NCBI GenBank assembly: GCA_913775305.1
Contig: CAJYIY010000100.1
Coordinates: 1-64,000 of the forward strand
Length of the DNA stretch: 64,000 nucleotides
Direction of reading: 5' to 3'
Source: an uncultured Erwinia sp.
Lineage (GTDB): Bacteria > Pseudomonadota > Gammaproteobacteria > Enterobacterales > Enterobacteriaceae
The notes below the pieces were generated by a model. That model saw only the letters and a program-made list of their open reading frames with translations. It ran no database searches and was not told where the DNA came from. Every line of letters begins with the position of its first letter. The first letter of the stretch is position 1. Below, one piece after another: positions 18,187 through 30,247 of this stretch. The position numbers and the translations under genes are program-made.

Positions 18187-19139
18187 TGAAGCAGCTTTGG
18201 TGCGCCGTCAGCCTTATGGCTGGCAGCCTGATGTATTCCTCTGTCGCCCCGGCACAATCTCCGTCCGGGGCGTTGTTACAACAGATGGAACAGGCAAGCC
18301 AGTCTCTCAGTTATGAACTCGCTTATATCAATGTCTCCAGGCTGGGGATCGAATCCCTGCGCTATCGTCATGCAGTCATTGATAAAAAAACCTACGCGCA
18401 GCTTTTGCAAATGGATGGCCCTCGTCGGGAGATCATTCAGCGCGGCAACGAAATCAGCTATTTTGAACCAGGGCTTGAGCCATTTACCATGGCTGGCGAT
18501 CATATTGTTGATTCGCTGCCTGCACTGGTTTATGCCGATTTTCAGCATCTTGCCAGCAGCTATGATTTTGTCTCGGTAGGGCGTACGCGTATTGCCGATC
18601 AACTCTGCGAGGTGATTCGCATTGTTTCGCGCGATGGAACTCGTTATGGCTACGTTGTCTGGCTGGACAGTGAAACTAAACTCCCGCTGCGTGTCGACTT
18701 ACTGGATCGCGACGGTGAAACGCTGGAACAATATCGCGTGATCAGTTTCGCCGTCGATCAGGGCGTCAGTAAACTGATGCAGGGACTGGAAACTGCCAGG
18801 TTGCCGCCGTCGCTGTCGGTACCGGCAGGCAGTCAGGTCACGTTCAACTGGAAAGCCGGATGGCTGCCCGCGGGAATGAAAGAAGTCGCGCAGAGCCGCC
18901 GCCAGATACCGTCGCTGAATCGCCCGGTAGAGTCACGCCTCTATTCTGATGGTCTGTTCAGCTTCTCGATAAACATCACGCTTGCTGATAAAAACAGCAC
19001 ATCTCAACTGTTGCGTACCGGGCGTCGCACGGTGCAGACTGAAGTGCGTAATAATGCGGAAATTACGGTTGTGGGCGAATTACCACCCGCAACGGCTAAA
19101 CGCATTGCTGACAGCATTACTTTAGGTACGACACCATGA
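18186..19139 (+). CDS. rseB: Sigma-E regulatory protein RseB
   Basis: 317 residues with a signal peptide (MKQLWCAVSLMAGSLMYSSVAPAQS, cleavage after APA). The body has the LolA-like MucB/RseB fold. In the periplasm it binds RseA and shields it from DegS until it senses lipopolysaccharide. Coupled to rseA (TAATG) and to rseC (ATGATG). Confidence 0.95.
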   Translation: MKQLWCAVSLMAGSLMYSSVAPAQSPSGALLQQMEQASQSLSYELAYINVSRLGIESLRYRHAVIDKKTYAQLLQMDGPRREIIQRGNEISYFEPGLEPFTMAGDHIVDSLPALVYADFQHLASSYDFVSVGRTRIADQLCEVIRIVSRDGTRYGYVVWLDSETKLPLRVDLLDRDGETLEQYRVISFAVDQGVSKLMQGLETARLPPSLSVPAGSQVTFNWKAGWLPAGMKEVAQSRRQIPSLNRPVESRLYSDGLFSFSINITLADKNSTSQLLRTGRRTVQTEVRNNAEITVVGELPPATAKRIADSITLGTTP

Positions 19140-19603
19140 TGAGAGAATGGGCAACGGTAGTCTCGTGGCAAAACGGCGTGGCTACGCTGCACTCGGAAAT
19201 CAAAACCTCCTGCAGCAGCTGTTCAGCGCGTAAGGGCTGTGGCAGCCATATGCTGAATAAACTTGGGCCTAAAAATGCCCATGTGATGAAGATTGCCAGC
19301 CCTGAACCGCTGATCCCCGGTCAGCGGATAGAGCTGGGTATCGCTGAAGCCAGCCTGTTAAGTTCTGCGCTACTGGTTTATATGTCGCCGCTGGTGGGGC
19401 TGTTTATACTTGCCGGACTGTTCCAGATGCTGTTTCACAGCGATCTGGCCGCGGCCTGTGGCGCACTGTTAGGCGGCGTTGGCGGCTTTATCATTGCCCG
19501 CGGTATCTCCAACGTACTGGGCCGTTCTGCCTCATATCAGCCGGTGATCCTCAGCGTGGCATTGCCACCTGACGCGCTGCACGTCACAACCACCGATGCC
19601 TGA
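19136..19603 (+). CDS. rseC: RseC/MucC family membrane protein
   Basis: 155 residues. The N-terminal Cys cluster CSSCSARKGCGSH may bind an iron-sulfur cluster, and two membrane segments follow near residues 75-125. It ends the rpoE operon. RseC also helps SoxR reduction and electron transport in enterobacteria. The start overlaps rseB by 4 bases. Confidence 0.93.
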   Translation: MMREWATVVSWQNGVATLHSEIKTSCSSCSARKGCGSHMLNKLGPKNAHVMKIASPEPLIPGQRIELGIAEASLLSSALLVYMSPLVGLFILAGLFQMLFHSDLAAACGALLGGVGGFIIARGISNVLGRSASYQPVILSVALPPDALHVTTTDA

Positions 19604-19839
19604 CTCTCTCCGCCCCGGCCCTGGCACTTCCCAGGAGTCGGGCGATTTTAAGCATAATATTTACGCAATTCTTCGTTTCCACGCCGTTGCTGGTACTATT
19701 GGCACCCTGCGATGATTCCACCCCTTTGATATGTAGTGTAGAATGCAGCATTTCGGGCCTCTGTTCGCCTGTGATATCACGCTCTCCTGATTTTACATCG
19801 TGAGAGTTCCAGAATTTGTAAGGCAGAAAAACCTCAATA

Positions 19840-21639
19840 ATGAAGCACATAAGAAACTTTTCGATCATCGCCCACATTGACCACGGCAAATCGACGCTCT
19901 CCGACCGTCTGATTCAGATTTGCGGTGGTCTGACCGAACGTGAAATGGCTGCACAGGTTCTGGATTCCATGGATTTAGAACGTGAGCGCGGCATTACCAT
20001 TAAAGCGCAGAGCGTCACCCTCGATTATCACGCCCCTGATGGCCAGACCTATCAGCTGAACTTCATTGACACCCCCGGACACGTTGACTTCTCCTATGAA
20101 GTTTCCCGCTCTCTGGCGGCGTGCGAGGGCGCATTGCTGGTGGTCGATGCCGGTCAGGGTGTTGAAGCCCAGACGCTGGCAAACTGCTACACCGCGATGG
20201 AAATGGATCTGGAAGTGGTGCCGGTGCTGAATAAGATCGACCTGCCAGCAGCCGATCCTGAGCGTGTCGCGCAGGAAATTGAAGATATCGTCGGCATTGA
20301 TGCCACCGATGCGGTGCGCTGCTCGGCAAAAACCGGTATTGGCGTGCCGGACGTGCTGGAACGACTGGTGCGTGATATTCCACCACCACAGGGCGATCCG
20401 GAAAGCCCACTGCAGGCGCTGATTATTGACTCCTGGTTCGACAACTATCTGGGCGTTGTGTCGCTGGTACGTATCAAGAACGGTACGCTGCGCAAGGGCG
20501 ACAAGATCAAGGTGATGAGCACCGGCCAGATTTACAACGCCGACCGTCTGGGCATTTTCACGCCAAAACGCGTCGACACCGATGTGCTGAACTGCGGCGA
20601 AGTGGGCTGGCTGGTCTGTGCAATCAAAGACATCCTCGGTGCGCCGGTAGGCGATACCCTGACGCTGGCCCGTCATCCGGCAGAGAAAGCGCTGCCCGGC
20701 TTTAAGAAAGTGAAGCCGCAGGTCTACGCGGGTCTGTTCCCAATCAGCTCTGATGATTATGAAGCCTTCCGCGATGCGCTGGGCAAACTGAGCCTTAACG
20801 ACGCTTCTCTGTTCTACGAGCCGGAAAGCTCAACGGCACTGGGCTTTGGTTTCCGCTGCGGCTTCCTTGGCCTGCTGCATATGGAAATCATCCAGGAGCG
20901 TCTGGAGCGCGAGTATGACCTGGAGCTGATTACCACGGCACCCACCGTAGTGTATGAAGTGCAAACCACCGACGGATCGGTTGTCTACGTTGACAGCCCG
21001 GGTAAACTGCCGCCGCTGAACAATATCGAAGAGCTGCGTGAACCGATCGCGGAATGCCATATGCTGCTGCCGCAGGAGTATCTCGGTAACGTGATTACGC
21101 TGTGTATCGAAAAACGCGGCGTGCAGACCAATATGGTTTACCACGGTAACCAGGTGGCGCTCACCTACGAAATTCCAATGGCAGAAGTGGTGCTCGATTT
21201 CTTTGACCGTCTGAAGTCGACCTCCCGCGGTTACGCGTCGCTGGATTACAACTTCAAGCGTTTCCAGTCCTCTGACATGGTGCGCGTGGACGTGCTGATC
21301 AACAGCGAGCGTGTTGATGCGCTGGCGCTGATCACCCACCGTGATAATTCGCAGTATCGCGGTCGCGAACTGGTTGAGAAGATGAAAGATCTGATCCCGC
21401 GCCAGCAGTTTGATATTGCGATTCAGGCGGCGATTGGTACCCATATTATTGCCCGCTCAACCGTGAAGCAGCTGCGTAAAAACGTTCTCGCCAAGTGTTA
21501 CGGTGGTGACGTCAGCCGTAAGAAAAAGCTGCTGCAGAAACAGAAAGACGGTAAGAAACGCATGAAGCAGGTGGGTAACGTTGAGCTGCCGCAGGAAGCG
21601 TTCCTTGCCATTCTCCACGTCGGTAAAGACAGTAAATAA
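19840..21639 (+). CDS. lepA: Elongation factor 4 (LepA)
   Basis: 599 residues. GTPase motifs AHIDHGKST (G1), RGITI (G2), DTPGH (G3), NKID (G4) and SAKTG (G5) precede EF-G-like domains and the LepA-specific C-terminal domain ending [25 protein letters not shown]. It back-translocates or remodels stalled ribosomes and helps 30S maturation. It is preceded by a 236-base region without an evident gene and followed 30 bases later by lepB. Confidence 0.97.
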   Translation: MKHIRNFSIIAHIDHGKSTLSDRLIQICGGLTEREMAAQVLDSMDLERERGITIKAQSVTLDYHAPDGQTYQLNFIDTPGHVDFSYEVSRSLAACEGALLVVDAGQGVEAQTLANCYTAMEMDLEVVPVLNKIDLPAADPERVAQEIEDIVGIDATDAVRCSAKTGIGVPDVLERLVRDIPPPQGDPESPLQALIIDSWFDNYLGVVSLVRIKNGTLRKGDKIKVMSTGQIYNADRLGIFTPKRVDTDVLNCGEVGWLVCAIKDILGAPVGDTLTLARHPAEKALPGFKKVKPQVYAGLFPISSDDYEAFRDALGKLSLNDASLFYEPESSTALGFGFRCGFLGLLHMEIIQERLEREYDLELITTAPTVVYEVQTTDGSVVYVDSPGKLPPLNNIEELREPIAECHMLLPQEYLGNVITLCIEKRGVQTNMVYHGNQVALTYEIPMAEVVLDFFDRLKSTSRGYASLDYNFKRFQSSDMVRVDVLINSERVDALALITHRDNSQYRGRELVEKMKDLIPRQQFDIAIQAAIGTHIIARSTVKQLRKNVLAKCYGGDVSRKKKLLQKQKDGKKRMKQVGNVELPQEAFLAILHVGKDSK

Positions 21640-21669
21640 GGCCCGGCTTCGGGCTTTGAGGGAACTGGA

Positions 21670-22623
21670 ATGGCTAATATGTTCGCCCTGATTCTGGCGA
21701 TAGCAACGCTGGTCACCGGGATTATCTGGTGTATTGATAAGTTTAAATGGGCACCGGCGCGCCGGGCAAAACGCGAAGCGGCAAAAGCCGATGGCGCGAC
21801 AGAAACCAAAGCGAATAAACAGCCGGGCTGGGTGGAAACCACGGCTTCGGTGTTCCCGGTATTGCTGGTGGTGTTTGTGGTTCGCTCGTTTATTTTTGAA
21901 CCGTTCCAGATCCCTTCCGGATCGATGATGCCGACGCTGCTGATCGGGGATTTTATCCTTGTGGAAAAGTATGCTTACGGCATCAAAGATCCGATCACTC
22001 AGACCACGCTAATCCCAACCGGGCATCCCAAGCGTGGCGATGTGGTGGTATTTAAATATCCGAAAGATCCCAGTCTGGACTATATTAAGCGTGCCGTTGG
22101 GCTTCCGGGCGATCGGGTCACCTACGATGCGTTAAGTAAAACGGTTTCCATCACGCCAGGCTGCGGCGGCGGGAAGTGCCAAACCGCGCTGCCTGTCACC
22201 TACACTGATGTAGAACCCAGCGATTTTATCCAGACCTTCAGCGGTTTTAACGGAAATGAAGCGGGAAATGGTTTCTTCCAAATACCACAGGGAGAATCTC
22301 TGCCAGGCGGTCTGCGTCTAGCAACGCGCAATGAAACCCTCGGCGATGTCACTCACCGGATTTTACTGGTGACGCAGATGCCAAGCCAGACGGCGTCCTA
22401 CTATCAGCAGCCGGGCCAGGAGCAGTCCACATGGGTCGTACCGCAGGGGATGTACTTTATGATGGGCGATAACCGGGATAACAGCGCTGACAGCCGCTAC
22501 TGGGGCTTTGTGCCTGAACGCAATCTGGTGGGTAAAGCCAGGGCTATCTGGATGAGCTTCGAAAAACAGGAAGGCGAATGGCCGACCGGCGTACGTCTGA
22601 GCCGGATTGGTGGCATTCACTAA
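21670..22623 (+). CDS. lepB: Signal peptidase I
   Basis: 317 residues. Two N-terminal membrane segments (MANMFALILAIATLVTGIIWCI and VFPVLLVVFVVRSFIF) are followed by the catalytic Ser in PSGSMMPTL and Lys in YIKRAVGLPGDRV, the Ser/Lys dyad. The C-terminal GDNRDNSADSRYWGFVP box is present. It removes signal peptides at the periplasmic face. It forms an operon with lepA; a small GCCCG hairpin lies between them. Confidence 0.97.
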   Translation: MANMFALILAIATLVTGIIWCIDKFKWAPARRAKREAAKADGATETKANKQPGWVETTASVFPVLLVVFVVRSFIFEPFQIPSGSMMPTLLIGDFILVEKYAYGIKDPITQTTLIPTGHPKRGDVVVFKYPKDPSLDYIKRAVGLPGDRVTYDALSKTVSITPGCGGGKCQTALPVTYTDVEPSDFIQTFSGFNGNEAGNGFFQIPQGESLPGGLRLATRNETLGDVTHRILLVTQMPSQTASYYQQPGQEQSTWVVPQGMYFMMGDNRDNSADSRYWGFVPERNLVGKARAIWMSFEKQEGEWPTGVRLSRIGGIH

Positions 22624-22676
22624 TGTTTATCTGCGGATGAGCATATTAACGGTTGGCTTCCCGCTTTGGGAGGCCA

Positions 22677-22731
22677 CTGCACACGAAACAGATCGTGTTG
22701 GTGTTCAGGCTCAGCCCTGTTCCGTGTGCAG
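22677..22731 (+). promoter_or_regulatory. Long stem-loop in the rnc leader, likely RNase III processing site
   Basis: CTGCACACGAAACAG at 22677-22691 pairs with CTGTTCCGTGTGCAG at 22717-22731 (one mismatch), giving a 15-base stem. In E. coli the rnc leader holds an RNase III site through which the enzyme limits its own synthesis. Confidence 0.65.
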
Positions 22732-22759
22732 CATAATTGACGCATTAAGAAATTGGTAA

Positions 22760-24345
<1,586 letters not shown>

Positions 24346-24350
24346 TCTTG

Positions 24351-25088
24351 ATGGAAGGCTGGCAACGCGCTTTTGTTCTGCACGCGCGCCCGTGGAGCGA
24401 AACCAGCCTGCTGCTCGATCTGTTCTCTGAACAGCACGGCAGGGTGCGGGTACTGGCGAAAGGTGCCCGTTCCAAACGTTCCAGCCTGAAAGGGGCTCTG
24501 CAACCCTTTACGCCTCTGCTGGTGCGCTGGGGAGGTCGTGGCGAGGTGAAAACCCTGCGCGGCGCTGAACCCGTTTCGCTGGCGCTCCCGCTCAGCGGCA
24601 CGTCCCTCTACTGTGGTCTTTACGTCAACGAACTGCTCTCACGCGTGCTGGAGCACGAAACCGCTTTCAACGAACTCTTTTTTGACTACCTGCACTGTAT
24701 CCAGGCGCTGGCGGCAACGTCCGGTTCGCCGGAGCCAGCGCTGCGCCGTTTCGAGCTGGCGATGCTGGGGCATCTTGGTTACGGCGTGGATTTTATGCAC
24801 TGCGCCGGGAGTGGGGAAGACATTGCCGACGAAATGACCTACAGCTACCGGGAAGAGAAAGGGTTTATTGCCAGCCTGGTGGTCAACAACCGCAGCTTTA
24901 CCGGACGACAGCTGCGCGCGCTCTGGCAGCGTGAATTCCCCGATGCCGACACCCTTCGGGCGGCCAAGCGTTTTACCCGCATCGCGCTGAAACCTTACCT
25001 GGGCGGCCGGCCGCTGAAAAGCACCGAACTGTTTCGCCAGTTTCTGCCGAGAAAACGAGCGGAAACCCCGCCTGCGGCAGACGAATAG
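24351..25088 (+). CDS. recO: DNA repair protein RecO
   Basis: 245 residues from ATG 24351 ([23 protein letters not shown]); a TTG one codon upstream is the alternative. An N-terminal OB fold precedes a helical domain; the zinc-finger Cys residues of other RecO lineages are absent, as in E. coli. It loads RecA with RecR onto SSB-coated gaps. Third gene of rnc-era-recO-pdxJ-acpS. Confidence 0.95.
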   Translation: MEGWQRAFVLHARPWSETSLLLDLFSEQHGRVRVLAKGARSKRSSLKGALQPFTPLLVRWGGRGEVKTLRGAEPVSLALPLSGTSLYCGLYVNELLSRVLEHETAFNELFFDYLHCIQALAATSGSPEPALRRFELAMLGHLGYGVDFMHCAGSGEDIADEMTYSYREEKGFIASLVVNNRSFTGRQLRALWQREFPDADTLRAAKRFTRIALKPYLGGRPLKSTELFRQFLPRKRAETPPAADE

Positions 25089-25160
25089 CGACAGATCATA
25101 CCCCTGCGCCCGTCGAACGTTGTACACTCGACAAAACATTCGTGATTACCAGAGGATCCT

Positions 25161-25891
25161 ATGGCTGAGTTACTGTTAGGTGTAAACATCGATCACGTTG
25201 CCACCGTGCGCAACGCTCGCGGCACAAACTATCCCGATCCGGTTCAGGCGGCATTTGTCTCGGAACAGGCGGGGGCAGACGGCATCACTGTGCATCTGCG
25301 TGAAGACCGCCGTCACATCACCGATCGCGATGTGCGCATCCTGCGCCAGACGATTCAGACCCGTATGAACCTGGAAATGGCCGTCACCGATGAAATGGTT
25401 GATATCGCCTGCGAGATCGTGCCGCATTTTTGCTGTCTGGTGCCGGAAAAACGTGAAGAAGTGACCACCGAAGGCGGGCTGGATGTCGCCGGTCAGCAGG
25501 AGAAGGTGACCGCCGCGGTTAAGCGCCTGAATGATGCCGGGATCCTGGTTTCGCTGTTTATCGACGCTGACCGCCGCCAGATCGATGCTGCCGTTGCGTC
25601 TGGGGCTCCCTACATCGAAATTCACACCGGCGCTTACGCCGAAGCGGCAGAAGGCCCGGCGCGTGATGCCGAGCTGGCACGTATTGCCGAAGCAGCAACC
25701 TATGCAGCAGGTCAGGGGCTGAAGGTGAATGCCGGTCACGGCCTGACCTATCATAACGTCCAGCCAATTGCTGTTCTGCCGGAGATGCATGAGCTTAACA
25801 TCGGCCACGCAATTATTGGGCGCGCGGTCTTCAGCGGCCTGGCGGATGCCGTCAAAGAGATGAAGCAGCTGATGCGGGAAGCGCGTCGCTA

Positions 25892-25892
<1 letters not shown>
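25161..25892 (+). CDS. pdxJ: Pyridoxine 5'-phosphate synthase
   Basis: 243 residues, a TIM barrel starting [27 protein letters not shown]. The blocks [16 protein letters not shown] and [14 protein letters not shown] are conserved. It condenses deoxyxylulose phosphate with aminoacetone phosphate in vitamin B6 synthesis. The stop overlaps acpS by one base. Confidence 0.97.
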
Positions 25893-26838
<946 letters not shown>

Positions 26839-27348
26839 ATGCGAATTTGTGTTACGGCAGCAAAAACCATACTCAAGCACCAGGGACAATCCCGGCGATC
26901 TAAGTACGAAAAAGAGAGCTATTTACGCATCGATTTTAGTAAGGCCGGTAAGGTTACGTTCTATGCCGAGTTCCCCAAGAAAATGGGGCTGAAAGGACGT
27001 AAATTGGGTGAATGGCCGGAACTGGCGATTCAACTTGCGCGCGAGAACGCGGTAGAAATGGCGGGGGAAGGTCTGAGGGCTGAGTCGGTACATTTGGCTC
27101 TGGAAAGTTATCGTGCTGACCTTGAAGCGAAAGTACAACGCCAGAAATTAAGTGAACACAGCTACCGGACTTACTGCGCAAGGATAAAACAGATTGATTT
27201 AGCGTTCGGTGATCGTGAAATGTTTGGTGATGTAACCTATGGAAGAATCATTGAGGTGCTGGATACCTGGATAGCAACAAAGTCTAATAACCATGCACTT
27301 GAATTTTTCGCCGAACTTCGCTGGTTTTGGAAATACTCTGCACTATAG
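26839..27348 (+). pseudogene. Truncated phage tyrosine integrase
   Basis: 169 residues with an N-terminal arm-binding region (LKGRKLGEWPELAIQLARENAVEMAGEG) and part of the core-binding SAM-like domain (LSEHSYRTYCARIKQIDLAFGDREM...ELRWFWKYSAL). The catalytic domain with R, H and Y is missing. The frame ends at TAG 27346, exactly where an IS3-type end begins, so an insertion removed the rest. No attachment site was recognised. Confidence 0.75.
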
Positions 27349-27351
27349 TGG

Positions 27352-27441
27352 TCAACAAAAACTGCCCACGGCTTTAGAGTTTTTCCAGAACAATTGTTCT
27401 GATTCATTCGGCGTCAGACCTCCGTTATTCGGATGCGGGGC
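27352..27441 (-). mobile_element. Remnant of an IS3-family transposase 3' end
   Basis: Reading the minus strand gives PHPNNGGLTPNESEQLFW then KNSKAVGSFC and a stop, like the C-terminus of IS3-family OrfB transposases. The adjoining TAGTGGTCAACAAAAACTG looks like an element end. Nothing else of the element remains. Confidence 0.5.
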
Positions 27442-27763
27442 TTTCGTGTTTCTGGGATATTGAAAACGTAAAACTGTCAAAAAAGAGCCATTCACACGCT
27501 GATTTGGTTGAACGTCAATAGTGGCGTTTTGTTATGAAAATGTTGCTGCTGATTTTTACCGAATAACGTCAGGAAAACATACACTTTTGTGGCGTTAGCG
27601 TGACATTTTGAACGAGTGCATTTTCCTTGGTGCGATAATGACCATTATGTTAAATAGCCCCCCTTTTTGCTGATTTGTTACGTTTATTCAGGCTATACAA
27701 TTTGACGTGTTAAAATTAGTTTTTTAAGAAAAAGCGCTTCTTAATCAACCAAAGGGAATTTGG
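27442..27763. other. Non-coding stretch between IS remnant and effector gene
   Basis: AT-rich, no reading frame or RNA recognised. AAAGGGAA at 27751-27758 forms a ribosome site for the gene at 27764. Confidence 0.5.
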
Positions 27764-28621
27764 ATGCAAGAGTTAAGTGATGCAAAGTGGGTCTACAGTT
27801 TTAATGGTAGTTCTTCAACTTACGATCTTAGTCCCACTTTCAAAACAAACGTCGAGCGTTTTATCAAAGCATTGAAAGAAAGCGGAGCCAGGGTCACTGT
27901 CTCTGCGACCTTAAGACCTCCGCAAAGAGCATATCTGATGCACTGGGCGTGGATGATAGCTAACCGTAAAATTATGCCAGCTAAGGTGCCGTCCTATCCG
28001 GGGATCGCTATAAAGTGGGATCACGGAACGCTGGATAAAAGTAATTCAGCAGCTAAACGCATGGTAAGTGCATATGGTATGCAGGGGTTACATGTCGCTC
28101 CCGCGCTGAGGAGCAGACATACGGAAGGAAATGCCATAGATATGAATATATCATGGACAGGCACCTTGAAAATTGCTAACGCAAGCGGCGAAACTATTGA
28201 AATTGAAAGTGCTCCCAGTTCAGGTATGAACTCTGAATTGCATAAAGTGGCAAAAACTTACGGAGTAATTAAGTTCCTTGGGGGATTTAAAGATGTCCCC
28301 CATTGGTCAACGGATGGGCGACAAATGAAAATACACAATTTAATTCTGGCATGTCTTGTATTTAGTGGGTGTGCTCACTCAAATGTTGACAAGACCCCTG
28401 CTAAAAGCTTGGGAATAAAAACCTTCATGGATGCGGCTGACAATTGCCAATATTTCGCGGGTGAATGGGATAGCAACCTGACTAAAGAGCGTCAGCGTTA
28501 TATTGAGAAACAGGTTGATAAGTATTGTGGTGAAGCTAAGAGACTTAAGGAAAAGCTCAAAGTTGAATACAAAGGCAATGCAGACGTTGAAGCTGAATTA
28601 AACAATTACGATTTCGACTGA
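27764..28621 (+). CDS. M15-type peptidoglycan peptidase joined in frame to a lipoprotein, putative T6SS effector/immunity fusion
   Basis: 285 residues. Residues 1-186 carry the VanY/M15 zinc motifs SRHTEGNAIDM (about 117-127) and PHW (179-181), as in peptidases that cut peptide stems. The whole block (TLRPPQRAYLMHWAWMI, then IKWDHGT, then VAPALRSRHTEG) resembles T6SS-delivered peptidoglycan hydrolases. From M188 (ATG 28325) the same frame reads MKIHNLILACLVFSGC, a lipoprotein signal, plus about 80 residues with two Cys and a charged helix. That half looks like a periplasmic immunity lipoprotein of about 98 residues. A +1 frame would give the usual ATGA overlap, so a single-base indel may have fused the two genes. 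Confidence 0.65.
   Translation: MQELSDAKWVYSFNGSSSTYDLSPTFKTNVERFIKALKESGARVTVSATLRPPQRAYLMHWAWMIANRKIMPAKVPSYPGIAIKWDHGTLDKSNSAAKRMVSAYGMQGLHVAPALRSRHTEGNAIDMNISWTGTLKIANASGETIEIESAPSSGMNSELHKVAKTYGVIKFLGGFKDVPHWSTDGRQMKIHNLILACLVFSGCAHSNVDKTPAKSLGIKTFMDAADNCQYFAGEWDSNLTKERQRYIEKQVDKYCGEAKRLKEKLKVEYKGNADVEAELNNYDFD
28325..28621 (+). CDS. Embedded lipoprotein, putative immunity protein
   Basis: Same frame as the preceding peptidase, starting at ATG 28325: MKIHNLILACLVFSGCAHS has a lipoprotein-type signal with Cys at 16. The mature part is charged and helical (LTKERQRYIEKQVDKYCGEAKRLKEKLKVEYKG). No strong ribosome site is seen before this ATG. A UUCG-loop terminator follows at 28641. It probably was a separate gene protecting against the peptidase; function is inferred from position only. 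Confidence 0.5.
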   Translation: MKIHNLILACLVFSGCAHSNVDKTPAKSLGIKTFMDAADNCQYFAGEWDSNLTKERQRYIEKQVDKYCGEAKRLKEKLKVEYKGNADVEAELNNYDFD

Positions 28622-28640
28622 AGCAACAAAGTATTATACA

Positions 28641-28670
28641 AGGGCCGCCCTTCGGGGTGGCCCTTTTTTA
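28641..28670 (+). terminator. Terminator with UUCG tetraloop
   Basis: AGGGCCGCCC-TTCG-GGGTGGCCCT followed by T-run, 20 bases after the lipoprotein stop. Confidence 0.9.
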
Positions 28671-28699
28671 TTTTATAACACCCAGTGGGGTAAGGATAT

Positions 28700-29260
28700 A
28701 TGAAAATGCCGGAGAAAAGCCACGACTTTTGGGCAGCAGGTATCACATGGCTGCTATCAGTCAAAGAGCAAGGCATTGCCGCAGTGTTGGCCGGAGTAAT
28801 GACCTGGTTGCGTGGCAAGTACGAAGGCGATGGTGGTTGGAAGTCATTTTTTGATGCGCTGATGTGCTCAATATTCGCTTGGTTTGTCAAGGATGGTTTA
28901 TCTCTCATCGGTGTAGGTACTGATTGGGCCTACTTTACCAGCGTAATTATCGGATATCTCGGTAGTCAGGTTAGTTGGGAGTGGAAATATTACGAACAGA
29001 ACGCTTCCGCATTTAAAAAATCAGCAGTGGAACTCAATATTCCTGTTGGGTGGGGCGGAGACTGGAAAACGCTTAAGATGTCCCCTACTTTCAATTACCA
29101 CACCGGGATTATCCCGCATAAATATTGCATTCAGTTGGCGAACGATGGCGTTTGGAATACCGGTCGCCGGGATCGTTGTAACGGGCCGGTTGGCCTCCTA
29201 CTACCGCGACAATTATCACCACGCCCTCGAAAAGCAGCGCGAGTTTGCACAACTGGCTGA
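28700..29260 (+). pseudogene. Lambda-type holin fused to the tail of an M15 endolysin, degraded lysis cassette
   Basis: Residues 1-90 (MKMPEKSHDFWAAGITWLLS, KEQGIAAVLAGVMTWLRGKY, ALMCSIFAWFVKDG, TSVIIGYLGS) match the lambdoid holin family with its membrane segments. From about residue 93 the protein changes to EWKYYEQNASAFKKSAVELN then IPVGWGGDWKTLK, the end of an M15-type endolysin. There the expected D-x-PHF is replaced by MSPTF, so the zinc-binding His is gone. A deletion apparently removed the holin end and the endolysin front in frame. The last 50 residues are frame debris. Confidence 0.65.
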
Positions 29261-29440
29261 AACCAGACAAAAACCATCATCGATATGCAGGCCAGACAGC
29301 GCGTTGTGGCGGATATTGATGCTAAACACACAAGAGAGCTAACCGATGCTAAGGCTACTATCGATCATCTTGAGCGTAGCGTTATCGCTGGTAGTCAGCG
29401 GCTGCGTGTCAACGCCCTGCATGGCATGATTCAACACTGT
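29145..29440 (+). pseudogene. Frameshifted i-spanin (Rz-like)
   Basis: From ATG 29145 the frame reads MAFGIPVAGIVVTGRLASYY then RDNYHHALEKQREFAQLAET, a membrane anchor plus helix as in Rz. Near 29270 (ACAAAAACC) the homology jumps to another frame: KTIIDMQARQRVVADIDAKH then TRELTDAKATIDHLERSVIA and GSQRLRVNA, which follows lambda Rz (QRAVAELDAKYTQELADAKA). The C-terminal third is missing. Together with the holin/endolysin scar it shows a dead lysis module. Confidence 0.7.
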
Positions 29441-29733
29441 GTGGTGAAAATGGCTGTTAAGGGCGTAAATCAGTACATCAGGATCTTGAAGTACGAGTCG
29501 GCGTTCAAGAGGAATTTTTGCATCCGCGCTAACGTCCCATTCCTGTACGGGGCCGCTATCAATGGCCCAGGCAAAACGCACCATCGCCACATTTCCGCAC
29601 AGGCATGGCTACCCATTTTTATCGGCACTTCGCTGAAAGTTTCGGCATCAAGCCATAAAATTCTGGACGTAAAATGATCATCTGTTTTTGGGTTGACCCG
29701 GCATGAACAGCTATTCTGCGGGAAGGAGTTCCT

Positions 29734-30234
29734 GTGCTTAAAAAAGGTGGTTTGCGATTATTGACGTTGGGTGAGATTCGTCTGGCTGTGGAGCTATACG
29801 GTAACAGCATTCAGTACAATCGGGTCTGGGTTCATCACGGTAGCTATTTGCCTTTTAGTATGCAGGAAAATAACACAGCGATGACGCCAAACGGCGAAAT
29901 ATGGTCCGAAACTAACGTTTATCGCGACGATTATTTTATAGCTTCGCTGGATTACCAGCATATGTTTATGCATGAAATGATGCACGTCTGGTAAGACCAA
30001 CACGGTATGAATGTCATTATGCGTGGTTTGGTTTCATGGGCTGTGAGTTACAACTATCGTCTTGATAAAAAAAGTTTATCTGCTTATTCAATGGAGCAGC
30101 AGGCTTCAATAGTCTCTGATTACTGGCTGTTAATGAAATTTGGCTTCGTAAATAAAAGAAGGATGATCAATTATAAAGATTATAATTCGACTCAGTCCGT
30201 GACAGACCTGTTGCGGAATATCAGGAGGTTTTAA
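29734..30234 (+). pseudogene. Zinc-metallopeptidase effector with in-frame stop, T6SS-type
   Basis: GTG 29734 with AAGGAG ahead. The frame reads LTLGEIRLAVELYGNSIQYN, then AMTPNGEIWSE and MHEMMHVW, then TAA at 29992, and goes on in the same frame with DQHGMNVIMRGLVSWAVSYN to TAA at 30234. Relatives read HEMxHVWQ at this point, so CAA probably mutated to TAA. The HExxH-like zinc site lies just before the stop. Intact length would be 166 residues. Such small metallopeptidases occur beside vgrG and pair with a lipoprotein, as here. No T6SS core gene is in view. Confidence 0.65.
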
Positions 30235-30247
30235 AAGGGTTTTCGGG

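Noticed and set aside
19604..19839. Possible gene or sRNA in the rseC-lepA gap
   Set aside because: Only a weak CCTGG hairpin and no coding signal were seen.
29441..29733. Possible coding remnant on either strand between the spanin scar and the effector
   Set aside because: Short open stretches on both strands (for example a minus-strand frame 29339-29590) have no start context and no recognisable family; left unassigned.
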